Assembly: GCA_905210525.1 (NCBI GenBank) | Contig: CAJLXE010000065.1 | Coordinates: forward strand, 1-7,856 | Source of the DNA: an uncultured Clostridia bacterium | GTDB lineage: Bacteria > Bacillota > Clostridia > HGM11327 | DNA length: 7,856 nucleotides | Reading direction: 5' to 3' | Part shown: positions 1 to 6,441 of the stretch, in pieces | Layout: every line of letters begins with the position of its first letter | How positions within the stretch are numbered: position 1 is the stretch's first letter | Program-made: the position numbers and the translations under genes | The notes under the pieces: model-generated | Databases searched by the model: none | Told to the model about the DNA's origin: nothing | The model's input: the letters and a program-made list of their open reading frames with translations, nothing else

Positions 1-1740
1 AACGGTTTTAATGCTATAATGTATCTTCTGATATTGCAGTTTGCGTATATTTTTGCAACACGGCTTGTGTCAAGCGTGAGCAACATGATAAACAGAATAG
101 CAAGCGAACTTGTTACGAACCACATAAAGCTTAAGATATGTACAAAAGCAAAGGACGTTGACCTTAAAAGCTTTGATATGCCTGAATTTTATGAAAGACT
201 CGAAAATGCCAACAGGGAAGCGGGCGGCAGACCCTTGCAGATACTCAGTTCAACTTTATCCATGATGAGCACTGTTATCAGCATGGTAAGCTTCATAGTA
301 CTTTTGTGGGCAGTTGCGCCGATAGCGCCGTTCATAATAGCCGTAACGGCAATACCTTCGGCAGTTGTTAATTTCAAATACAGGCGAAAAAACGTAATGT
401 ATATGCGTTGGCATTCCAAGGAACGCAGGCAGATGACATATTATTCGGATGTTCTTGTAAACAAGGACATGGTAAAGGAAGTAAGACTTTTCGGACTTAC
501 CGAAACATTTCTTGACAAATACAAAAAGGTGTTTGAAAAATATTTCGGGGGCATGAAGAAGCTTATTTACAAGGAAAATGCATTGAATATGTGTGTTACG
601 GTGTTTAATGTCGCGGTGAACTGCGGAATGTTTGTATGGATAGCATATATGGTTATGCAGGGAGATATGACTGTCGGTGATTACTCACTTTATACGGGCG
701 CACTTAATACAATTTCAAGCGGAATAGTTTCGCTTATAAGCACTACGGCTTCCATATATGAGGGTACGCTTTTTATAGACAATATGATTCTCTTTATGAA
801 CGAAAAGAAAACGATCACGCCGTTACTTGCGGAACCCGCGCATATAAAGAAGCATACCGAGCATGAGATTCGTCTTGAAAACGTGAGCTTCCGTTATCCG
901 GGAATGACGCACGATGTTCTTCATGATATAAATCTTACAATCAGATCGGGAGAATCGATAGTGCTTGTGGGACTTAACGGAGCAGGAAAGACAACGCTTA
1001 TAAAGCTTCTGACAAGGCTTTACGACCCGACGGGAGGCGTGATATTGCTTGACGGAAGAGACATACGTGAATATGACGTAAGAGAATTGTATTCACTGTT
1101 CGGGATAATATTTCAGGATTTCGGAAAATATGCAGTAAGTGTTGAAGAAAATATAGCTTTCGGGGATGTTTCTAAGCCGATAGACGAGGCGAATATAAAA
1201 AGAGCTGCGCACAGCAGCAATGCGGATGTGTTTGTAGAAAAGCTTGATAAGCAATACGATACACCGCTTATGCGTTATTTTGAAACGGAAGGCAAAGAGC
1301 TCTCCGTAGGCCAGTGGCAGAAGATTGCCGTTGCAAGAGCATTTTACGGTGATTCAGATATACTTATTCTTGATGAGCCTACGGCGTCGCTTGACGCTAT
1401 GGCGGAGCAGGAGATATTCAATCAGTTTGAAGAGCTTCGCAAGGGCAAGCTTACAGTGTTTGTGTCTCACAGACTTTCGAGCGCCGTGAACGCATCACAG
1501 ATAGTGGTTATATCAAACGGAACGATAATCGAAAAGGGAAATCACAATGAGCTTATAAAACGCGGAGGAGTTTATCATGATTTGTTTTATACTCAGGCGG
1601 AACGGTATATTGCAACGGTTCAAAAGGACGAAGAAGAACAGCCGGGTGAACAGCATGAGCCGCCCATGCCGCCCCGTAAAGGTGATTTTGAGTATAAAGA
1701 CGGCAGACCTCAGATGCCGCCGCATCATGAACAGCATTGA
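1..1740 (+). CDS. ABC transporter, permease-ATPase fusion (type I exporter half-transporter), 5' partial
   Basis: A half-size ABC exporter: a membrane domain followed by a nucleotide-binding domain, expected to act as a dimer in the cytoplasmic membrane and to use ATP to move a substrate, usually outward. The frame is open to the window edge (N-G-F-N-A-I precedes the first ATG at 19), so the true start and probably the first membrane helix lie outside. Numbering from that ATG: hydrophobic segments near 1-20, 75-118, 190-215 and 223-250; A-loop Tyr293 (FRYPG); Walker A GLNGAGKTT at 318-326; Q-loop Gln366; signature LSVGQ at 428-432 (usual LSGGQ); Walker B ILILDE with Asp452 and Glu453, then the D-loop SLD; switch His484. 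All catalytic positions are intact. After about residue 535 comes a hydrophilic tail rich in Glu, Pro and His. The substrate cannot be told from sequence; peptide or drug export is typical of the family. A terminator follows the stop. Confidence 0.93.
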   Translation, partial: NGFNAIMYLLILQFAYIFATRLVSSVSNMINRIASELVTNHIKLKICTKAKDVDLKSFDMPEFYERLENANREAGGRPLQILSSTLSMMSTVISMVSFIVLLWAVAPIAPFIIAVTAIPSAVVNFKYRRKNVMYMRWHSKERRQMTYYSDVLVNKDMVKEVRLFGLTETFLDKYKKVFEKYFGGMKKLIYKENALNMCVTVFNVAVNCGMFVWIAYMVMQGDMTVGDYSLYTGALNTISSGIVSLISTTASIYEGTLFIDNMILFMNEKKTITPLLAEPAHIKKHTEHEIRLENVSFRYPGMTHDVLHDINLTIRSGESIVLVGLNGAGKTTLIKLLTRLYDPTGGVILLDGRDIREYDVRELYSLFGIIFQDFGKYAVSVEENIAFGDVSKPIDEANIKRAAHSSNADVFVEKLDKQYDTPLMRYFETEGKELSVGQWQKIAVARAFYGDSDILILDEPTASLDAMAEQEIFNQFEELRKGKLTVFVSHRLSSAVNASQIVVISNGTIIEKGNHNELIKRGGVYHDLFYTQAERYIATVQKDEEEQPGEQHEPPMPPRKGDFEYKDGRPQMPPHHEQH

Positions 1741-1772
1741 GATTTAATGTGTTTCTCAATAAAAGTATGATA

Positions 1773-1819
1773 AAAGCGCTTCCGCTCCGAAAATACGGAG
1801 ATGAAGCGCTTTGCTTTTT
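1773..1819 (+). terminator. Rho-independent terminator between convergent genes
   Basis: A 10-bp perfect outer stem (AAAGCGCTTC at 1773-1782 with GAAGCGCTTT at 1803-1812), a 2x2 mismatch, and a 5-bp inner stem (CTCCG at 1785-1789 with CGGAG at 1796-1800) enclose a 6-nt loop. GC and five Ts follow on the + strand, so it ends the ABC transporter transcript 32 nt after the stop. Read on the minus strand, the hairpin is followed by ATCATACTTTTATT, a weaker T-rich tail, so it may also stop the convergent gene at 1847. Confidence 0.9.
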
Positions 1820-1846
1820 ATTGTGTGCAGTGCCGCATGAGGAGGA

Positions 1847-2419
1847 TTATCTGCCTATAAGTTTGAGTTCTGTCCAACCCTTGTGACCGTCTTCCCAAGG
1901 AACGAAGTGTTCGTTCATAAGCGGCGTCCAGTCTTGCCTTATAGGAGTGTAAGGCTTGCCCTCTATATCCTGCCACGTTATGGATTCAACCGGTGATTCG
2001 CCGTATATTATTCCTATGTTTCCGAATAAAAATATGGAAAAGAATTTATCGCAGTTGTATTGGTTATTGCGCTGAAGCTGCTGATGATAGTATATATAGC
2101 TTGCAACCTTATTCATATATATTTTATTTATGCGGAACTGAGGCGTTTTGTTTGGAACCTTGCGTATCCATTCTTCATCTGTTTTGGGGGTGAAAAAGTG
2201 AAACGCTTCTATCATTTCTGCCCACATATCGCCGTTGGGGAACGGCTTCATTTTACCTTTTGCAACATCGTCTATTGAAAGCGCTTCGTTGATGCTTTCA
2301 AAATATACAAATATCATATCTTCGTACACGGCTGCGGAAGACGTGATTATATCTTTGTGACTGAGCAATTCAACATCGGGGTTATCTGAATAACCGCAAT
2401 ACATATGTTTGTATATCAT
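1847..2419 (-). CDS. Hypothetical protein, 190 aa, unrecognised
   Basis: I do not recognise this protein. From the chosen start it has 190 residues. It has no signal peptide, no membrane helix and no clear nucleotide-binding or metal motif, so it is probably cytoplasmic. It is rich in aromatic residues (six Trp, many Tyr and Phe). Visible blocks are an N-terminal MIYKHMYCGYSDNPDVELL, WAEMIEAFHFFTP near 66-78, KVASYIYYHQQLQRNN near 104-119, and a C-terminal part with W-x-D and DWTPL. A longer reading from ATG 2437 adds six residues but has no ribosome binding site and would begin only about 10 nt after the predicted transcription start. ATG 2417-2419 has GGAG (2426-2429) six bases upstream, so I take it as the start. 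The gene has its own consensus promoter, stands 109 nt after the glycosidase gene, and converges on the ABC transporter gene. Function is unknown; an intact frame and full expression signals argue that it is real. Confidence 0.8.
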   Translation of the reverse strand: MIYKHMYCGYSDNPDVELLSHKDIITSSAAVYEDMIFVYFESINEALSIDDVAKGKMKPFPNGDMWAEMIEAFHFFTPKTDEEWIRKVPNKTPQFRINKIYMNKVASYIYYHQQLQRNNQYNCDKFFSIFLFGNIGIIYGESPVESITWQDIEGKPYTPIRQDWTPLMNEHFVPWEDGHKGWTELKLIGR

Positions 2420-2425
2420 AAATAT

Positions 2426-2429
2426 CTCC
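2426..2429 (-). promoter_or_regulatory. Ribosome binding site deciding the start at 2419
   Basis: The minus strand reads GGAG, then ATATTT, then ATG: a six-base spacer. The upstream in-frame ATG at 2437 is preceded only by GGATAAAAA and lacks a Shine-Dalgarno match at usable distance. Confidence 0.75.
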
Positions 2430-2453
2430 GTTTGCATTTTTTATCCAATCAGA

Positions 2454-2482
2454 ATTATACACCTAAAATGCCCGCATGTCAA
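2454..2482 (-). promoter_or_regulatory. Consensus SigA-type promoter for the 190-aa hypothetical gene
   Basis: On the minus strand a perfect -35 TTGACA (2477-2482) and a perfect -10 TATAAT (2454-2459) are separated by exactly 17 bp. The transcription start would fall near 2446-2448, giving a short leader of about 28 nt to the ATG at 2419. No operator-like repeat overlaps it, so strong constitutive expression is the simplest reading; this is inference. Confidence 0.88.
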
Positions 2483-2528
2483 CATAATATGGTGTAATAC
2501 GCACTTTAATAAATGCTGAATTTTTTGA

Positions 2529-4220
2529 TTATGTAACGGGTTCTATTGAGCAGAACATTACCGTGTTTATCGGAAGATGCGTCGTAACAGTGCAAATGCC
2601 GTCGATTACGTCTGCGATATATTCTGTCGGGTGCAGCTCGGTACATTTGGAATATCTCCCGAGCTGTGAATTGAGTATTGCTTTTGCCTCGGGATCAATA
2701 ATATTACTTTCGTTTGTACTGTCGGGCGACCAGTTGAAATGTTCGGAAGATATATTGTATTTTTTCATATCATCGAGCCATTCGTCGAAAAAATTACAAT
2801 CATTATCAACGGGAGTAAGCGTAATTTTTGCTTTTTTTACATTATCGGGGAGCTTGACGGAAAATACGGTATCGCCGGAATAAAAGACTTTATTGCCGGA
2901 ATCCTCCGCATACAGATCGGGAATAAAGTTATATGCCATAATATTTATTCCACCGGTTTCTTTGTCGTATCCGGCAAAGGCTTTGTTTTCGCCGAGAATG
3001 TAATCCTCGTTACCCAACACTGTATTTACGCCGAGCTGTGCTGAACCTACCATTTTGAAAAACAGATTTGCGGTATGCAGACTTACCGTAGGCAGTCCGC
3101 CGAACGATATATATGACCATGCCGAAAAGTAATCTATGTCGTTTTCTATCATTATATCATACGTACGTGCGTCATATGCTGCCTGATAGGTTTGTCCTAC
3201 GATTCTGCTTGTCAGATCGGCGGCATTTTTACCGTTTTCTCCATACAATATACGTCCTTCATCAACACCTATGGGAATATTCAGGCCAAGGCCGTTAAGG
3301 ATATTTCTTATATTTCTTACTGTATCTGCAAGTCCGTTTTCATTTATGTCATTCGGGGTCTTGTCGTAATATGAAATAGCCGTATATGTAATTCGCGTAC
3401 CTGTTTCGCCCGTTGCGTAATTTGTTCCGTTGGCACAGTGAGCAAGGAATATTGCTTCATCCCATTTGCCCTCGGAGCATGACATTGAGTGTGCGCCTAT
3501 TTCTATATTATTTCCGAGAACATCGGTGAGCGCCGCGACCGTATAATCGTACAGCTTGCAGAATTCCACGGCTGTTTGTTCCGGAGTGCCTGCGTCAAAC
3601 CATGACGGATTTTCATATTCCGTATAAACGCCCCATGTCCAGCTTGAAACTTCCTCAAGCCCGAACTCATTTACAAGTGCTTCCGCAATGGCGTGTATGT
3701 AATTGTAATATACGTTCCAGTCATCGGGCGGCAACACGTTTACTCCGAAATCTCCGTATTTGTAAGCAGAACTGTACTTAATGGGAACGTTTCCCGTCTT
3801 GATAAAAGGCTTTATGCCTTGGCGGAGAGTTTTTTTGCAGGCGTTAATAAGATTGTCGAAGCGATAATCGTCCGGAACAGTGCGGTCATACGGATCGACA
3901 AACAGATCTCTCCAATCGCAGCCGCCCGTTGCCTGCATAAATTGAATATTTTCCACGAACGGAGTATCTTCAAACCATACGTCTAAAGACCATACATTCA
4001 TGTTTTTGATTTTGTTGTTTATGATTTTACCGGTTTCGTCGGAATAATCTATGTAATGAGTCACACGTTTATATTCCGCGATTCTGTCTGCAAGCCCCGG
4101 TGTGGGCGATATGCTTGGGGCAGGCGCATTGCTCGGTTCCGATGACGGCGAAGGTAATGCGGAGCAGGCACAAGCCGTTGTCAAAAATATACTGCTGAGA
4201 ATCAATGATAGTTTTTTCAT
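2529..4220 (-). CDS. Secreted lipoprotein with clan GH-A glycoside hydrolase domain (GH39-like)
   Basis: A probable cell-surface glycosidase of 563 residues. The N-terminus is a lipoprotein signal: MKK, a hydrophobic stretch to about 16, then Cys17 or Cys19 (TTAC or ACAC, not the best lipobox). A Ser/Pro-rich linker runs from 20 to 42. Residues about 50-400 look like a TIM barrel of clan GH-A, closest to GH39 as I recall that family. WGVYTEYENPSWF (196-208) occupies the place of the acid/base motif (usually W-N-E-P), with Glu201 as candidate acid. IPIGVDEGRILYG (315-327) offers Glu321 as candidate nucleophile, and DYFSAWSY (363-370) resembles the last barrel strand. From about 405 to 563 lies a beta-rich domain (FAGYDKETGGINIMAYNF), as GH39 enzymes have after the barrel. 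The start ATG has AAAGGAG six bases upstream (4227-4233). A xylosidase-like activity is typical of GH39, but the altered acid motif leaves substrate and even activity open. No clear terminator follows. Confidence 0.78.
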   Translation of the reverse strand: MKKLSLILSSIFLTTACACSALPSPSSEPSNAPAPSISPTPGLADRIAEYKRVTHYIDYSDETGKIINNKIKNMNVWSLDVWFEDTPFVENIQFMQATGGCDWRDLFVDPYDRTVPDDYRFDNLINACKKTLRQGIKPFIKTGNVPIKYSSAYKYGDFGVNVLPPDDWNVYYNYIHAIAEALVNEFGLEEVSSWTWGVYTEYENPSWFDAGTPEQTAVEFCKLYDYTVAALTDVLGNNIEIGAHSMSCSEGKWDEAIFLAHCANGTNYATGETGTRITYTAISYYDKTPNDINENGLADTVRNIRNILNGLGLNIPIGVDEGRILYGENGKNAADLTSRIVGQTYQAAYDARTYDIMIENDIDYFSAWSYISFGGLPTVSLHTANLFFKMVGSAQLGVNTVLGNEDYILGENKAFAGYDKETGGINIMAYNFIPDLYAEDSGNKVFYSGDTVFSVKLPDNVKKAKITLTPVDNDCNFFDEWLDDMKKYNISSEHFNWSPDSTNESNIIDPEAKAILNSQLGRYSKCTELHPTEYIADVIDGICTVTTHLPINTVMFCSIEPVT

Positions 4221-4272
4221 AATGATCTCCTTTGGTTTTATTTTTTTATGCGGGATTTTTCTATTTGAATTG

Positions 4273-4310
4273 TCGAATCCGAATGCTGTCGGAAGTTAAT
4301 GCGGATTCGA
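4273..4310. repeat. Inverted repeat, 9-bp perfect arms
   Basis: TCGAATCCG (4273-4281) and CGGATTCGA (4302-4310) are exact reverse complements around a 20-nt loop. The repeat lies about 50-90 nt upstream of the glycosidase start. In the minus direction the hairpin is followed by CAATTCAAATAG, not a T-run, so it is not a standard terminator. It could be an operator half-site pair or a leader RNA hairpin. Confidence 0.65.
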
Positions 4311-4358
4311 TCTGATTGGTGAGTAATTGGGAATTATTATTAAGAACGACTTCAGACA

Positions 4359-4404
4359 ACAGTCTGTGTTGCAATCGAAAAGCAGATCTGCAACACAAAA
4401 CTGT
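4359..4404. repeat. Long imperfect inverted repeat overlapping a 10-bp palindrome
   Basis: TGTGTTGCA (4365-4373) pairs perfectly with TGCAACACA (4389-4397). Beyond a small internal loop, ACAGT (4359-4363) pairs with ACTGT (4400-4404), giving 14 bp around a 15-nt loop. The perfect palindrome GCAGATCTGC (4382-4391) uses part of the loop and right arm, and a small dyad CAGAC-AACA-GTCTG (4353-4366) uses part of the left arm. These structures exclude one another. No T-run follows on the minus strand. Confidence 0.65.
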
Positions 4405-4497
4405 CGGTGAAAATATTTACGTAAGAATGTCTTGAAAGACAATAAAACACTGATTTGTGTCAAGATAAGATTTTTTGTTATATTTTTGAATACGGCA

Positions 4498-6225
4498 TTA
4501 CTTTTTATTCCATTTGAGATAATCTTCTATCGTTACGGCATCAAGCTCATTGTCTTGCTTGCCTTCCATAATGACAGGCATTATCATGGGGCGACGTTGT
4601 GTTTTGGTGTAAATGTAACTCTTTATTTTGTCGCGCATTGTATTTTTCATTTGCATTACATCGGCTTTCTTTTTATCGGAGGATGTTTCTATTACATTAA
4701 GAACGATGTCTTTTATTTTTTGAATCAGCTCTTCCGATTCCTTGACATATACGAAGCCTCTTGATATTACTTCCGGACCCGCAATGACGTGTTTGTTATC
4801 GTCAACCGTAATTATGGTAATAATGAGTCCGTCTTCCGAGAGCACTTGTCTGTCCTTAAGAACCACGCTTCCGACATCGCCTATGCCGAGACCGTCAACG
4901 AGAGTCATTCCCGCATGAACATCGTCGCCGAGCGTAATGCTGTTTGAATCGATGAGGATGGTTTTGCCTATTGACGGCAGGACTATGTGATTCGGATCCA
5001 TGCCGAGTTCTTCAACCATTCTTGCGTTGAGTACAAGATGTCTTTGCTCTCCGTGCACCGGAACAAAGAATTTGGGCTTTACGAGCGAATACATGAGCTT
5101 TAGTTCCTCACGGCAGGCATGACCCGAGACGTGTATGTCTTCAAGACCGCTGTAAATAACCGTGGCGCCTTTTTCAAAAAGCTTGTTTATTACGCCCGAG
5201 ACCATTTTTTCGTTGCCGGGTACGGGTGTTGCGGAAATTACAACAGTATCGCCCGGGATTATGTTGAAGTTTTTATAATCCGATGTAGCCATTCGCGAGA
5301 GTGCGGACATAGGTTCACCCTGACTGCCTGTTGTGATGATCGTTACTTCATTCGGCGGCTGCTTGTTTACTCTGTCTATTTCAATAAGACAGTCGTCGGG
5401 GCAATGCAGATAACCGAGTTCGCGGGCAACCTTTGCGACATTCATCATACTGAAACCCATAATGCATACCTTACGTTTGTTTTTTACGGAGGCATCGATT
5501 ATTTGTTGTATTCTGTGTATGTTGGAAGCGAATGTTGTGACGATTATTCGTCCGTCGGCGTGTGAAAATATATTTTCAAACTTTTTGCCGACTGTTTTTT
5601 CCGACATTGTGTAGCCTTCTCTTTCAACATTTGTGCTTTCCATGAATAACGCGAGAACGCCCGATGTACCGAGTGCAGCAAACTGAGCAAGGTCGATTAT
5701 TTCATCGTCAACAGGGGTAAAGTCTACCTTGAAGTCTCCTGTGAACACTATTACGCCTATCGGAGTATGAACCGCAAACGCAACGCTGTCTGCAACGCTA
5801 TGATTTACCTTTATGGCTCTGACTTTGAAACAGCCGAATTCAAGTACGTCGCCGGCTTTGAACCGTATCAGGTTTGCATTTGTTATGTCTTCGTACTGGG
5901 ATATTTTGTTGCTTACAAGCCCGAGGGTCAAGCCTGTCCCGTATACGGGAACCTCCGGGAATTTCTTGAGAAAATAAGGTATAGCGCCTATGTGATCGTC
6001 ATGACCGTGCGTTATAAGCAGGCACTTTATCTTGTCTCTGTTTTCCTCCAGATATGTGAAGTCGGGTATAACGGCGTCTATACCGAGCATATAGTCTTCC
6101 GGAAACGACATTCCGCAGTCTATTATTATAATTTCGTTGTTGTATTCGATAGCCGTCATGTTTTTGCCTATTTCACCGACGCCGCCCAGAGGAATTACTT
6201 TTATTTGTTTCTTTTTTCTTGCCAA
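4498..6225 (-). CDS. rnjA: Ribonuclease J (metallo-beta-lactamase/beta-CASP RNase)
   Basis: RNase J is a zinc-dependent 5'-to-3' exonuclease and endonuclease of the cytoplasm, acting in mRNA decay and RNA maturation in Firmicutes. The 575-residue product spans the whole family length (Bacillus J1 is 555). The N-terminal lactamase part shows IPLGGVGEIGKN (11-22), THGHDDH with His73, His75, Asp77 and His78, then His142, TGDFK with Asp164, and VHGE with His391. These match the J1 metal ligands almost position for position. The beta-CASP part carries FASNIHR, GSQGEPMSALSR (300-311) and HVSGHA (365-370). The C-terminal domain holds SRGFVYVKES and the final TKRRPM-like block (TQRRPM). The start is TTG, immediately preceded by an in-frame TAA; AAAGGA (6235-6240) lies nine bases upstream, and the next Met (23) would remove a conserved strand. 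One oddity: MESTN at 195-199 where relatives usually have SDSTN. A short ORF overlaps the start. Confidence 0.97.
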   Translation of the reverse strand: MARKKKQIKVIPLGGVGEIGKNMTAIEYNNEIIIIDCGMSFPEDYMLGIDAVIPDFTYLEENRDKIKCLLITHGHDDHIGAIPYFLKKFPEVPVYGTGLTLGLVSNKISQYEDITNANLIRFKAGDVLEFGCFKVRAIKVNHSVADSVAFAVHTPIGVIVFTGDFKVDFTPVDDEIIDLAQFAALGTSGVLALFMESTNVEREGYTMSEKTVGKKFENIFSHADGRIIVTTFASNIHRIQQIIDASVKNKRKVCIMGFSMMNVAKVARELGYLHCPDDCLIEIDRVNKQPPNEVTIITTGSQGEPMSALSRMATSDYKNFNIIPGDTVVISATPVPGNEKMVSGVINKLFEKGATVIYSGLEDIHVSGHACREELKLMYSLVKPKFFVPVHGEQRHLVLNARMVEELGMDPNHIVLPSIGKTILIDSNSITLGDDVHAGMTLVDGLGIGDVGSVVLKDRQVLSEDGLIITIITVDDNKHVIAGPEVISRGFVYVKESEELIQKIKDIVLNVIETSSDKKKADVMQMKNTMRDKIKSYIYTKTQRRPMIMPVIMEGKQDNELDAVTIEDYLKWNKK

Positions 6226-6278
6226 TTAGATTTGTCCTTTCTTACAAGTATTTTATATGTAATGTAATTGAATTTCAT
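6201..6278 (-). CDS. Possible 25-codon upstream ORF overlapping the RNase J start
   Basis: On the minus strand ATG (6276-6278) opens a frame of 25 codons, MKFNYITYKILVRKDK onward, rich in Lys and Asn. It ends at TAA (6201-6203), 25 nt inside the RNase J gene. GCGGAAAATATT precedes the ATG, a weak Shine-Dalgarno match. It lies wholly downstream of the predicted transcription start and contains the RNase J ribosome binding site. It could be a leader ORF that couples or limits translation from the TTG start, or a chance open frame in AT-rich DNA. The sequence alone does not decide; I lean to chance. Confidence 0.25.
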   Translation of the reverse strand: MKFNYITYKILVRKDKSNWQEKRNK

Positions 6279-6319
6279 AATATTTTCCGCAAGATGAACG
6301 GAACAATGCTTTAATAAAT

Positions 6320-6348
6320 ATTATACCACTTTTTTTAATATTTAACAA
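6320..6348 (-). promoter_or_regulatory. SigA-type promoter for RNase J
   Basis: On the minus strand -35 TTGTTA (6343-6348, four of six consensus) and -10 TATAAT (6320-6325, perfect) are separated by 17 bp of A-rich DNA. Transcription would begin near 6313, giving a leader of roughly 88 nt before the TTG start. The promoter lies downstream of the terminator of the preceding operon, so RNase J is an independent transcription unit. Confidence 0.82.
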
Positions 6349-6391
6349 TATCAAATTGCACGGCATTTATGTTTTAAGCATATTTAATTAC

Positions 6392-6441
6392 AAAAAAATC
6401 AGACGCCAATCAAGCACAACGTTGAGGACGGCTGATCTGAT
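6392..6441 (-). terminator. Rho-independent terminator after the acetyltransferase pseudogene
   Basis: On the minus strand ATCAGA (6436-6441) pairs with TCTGAT (6398-6403), GCC and GGC can pair inside, and seven Ts follow (6392-6398). The internal loop is long, so the hairpin is imperfect. It begins 10 nt after the restored ancestral stop (TAA at 6452-6454), a normal place for a terminator. The stop of the present open frame (6399-6401) falls within the hairpin's 3' arm. Confidence 0.7.

Larger units (their letters stand above)
4221..4497. other. Dyad-rich intergenic region between RNase J and the glycosidase gene
   Basis: These 277 nt hold no gene I can support. They contain the glycosidase ribosome binding site (4227-4233) and several inverted repeats, listed separately where strong: 4273-4310, 4359-4404, the 10-bp palindrome GCAGATCTGC at 4382-4391, and TGTCTT-GA-AAGACA at 4428-4441. 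No convincing promoter for the glycosidase gene was found. TTGTCT-N17-TAAATA on the minus strand is a weak candidate, and a TTGACA at 4458-4463 has no -10 at the right distance. No hairpin here has a T-run in the minus direction, so no clear RNase J terminator is visible either. Confidence 0.6.

Noticed and set aside
2435..2437. ATG at 2437 as the start of the hypothetical gene (196 aa)
   Set aside because: It lacks a ribosome binding site and sits only about 10 nt from the predicted transcription start; the ATG at 2419 has GGAG at six bases.
2483..2528. Terminator after the glycosidase gene
   Set aside because: Only weak short dyads are present and none is followed by Ts on the minus strand.
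4359..4404. The long dyad as RNase J terminator
   Set aside because: No T-run follows it in the minus direction (the sequence continues TGTCTGAAGTCG).
4458..4463. TTGACA on the minus strand as a -35 box for the glycosidase gene
   Set aside because: No acceptable -10 occurs 16-18 bp downstream; the sequence there is GTCTTT.
5767..6267. 166-codon plus-strand frame opposite RNase J
   Set aside because: It is antisense to a certain gene, its product looks like no real protein, and it has no expression signals; the same holds for the 148-codon frame at 5119-5565.
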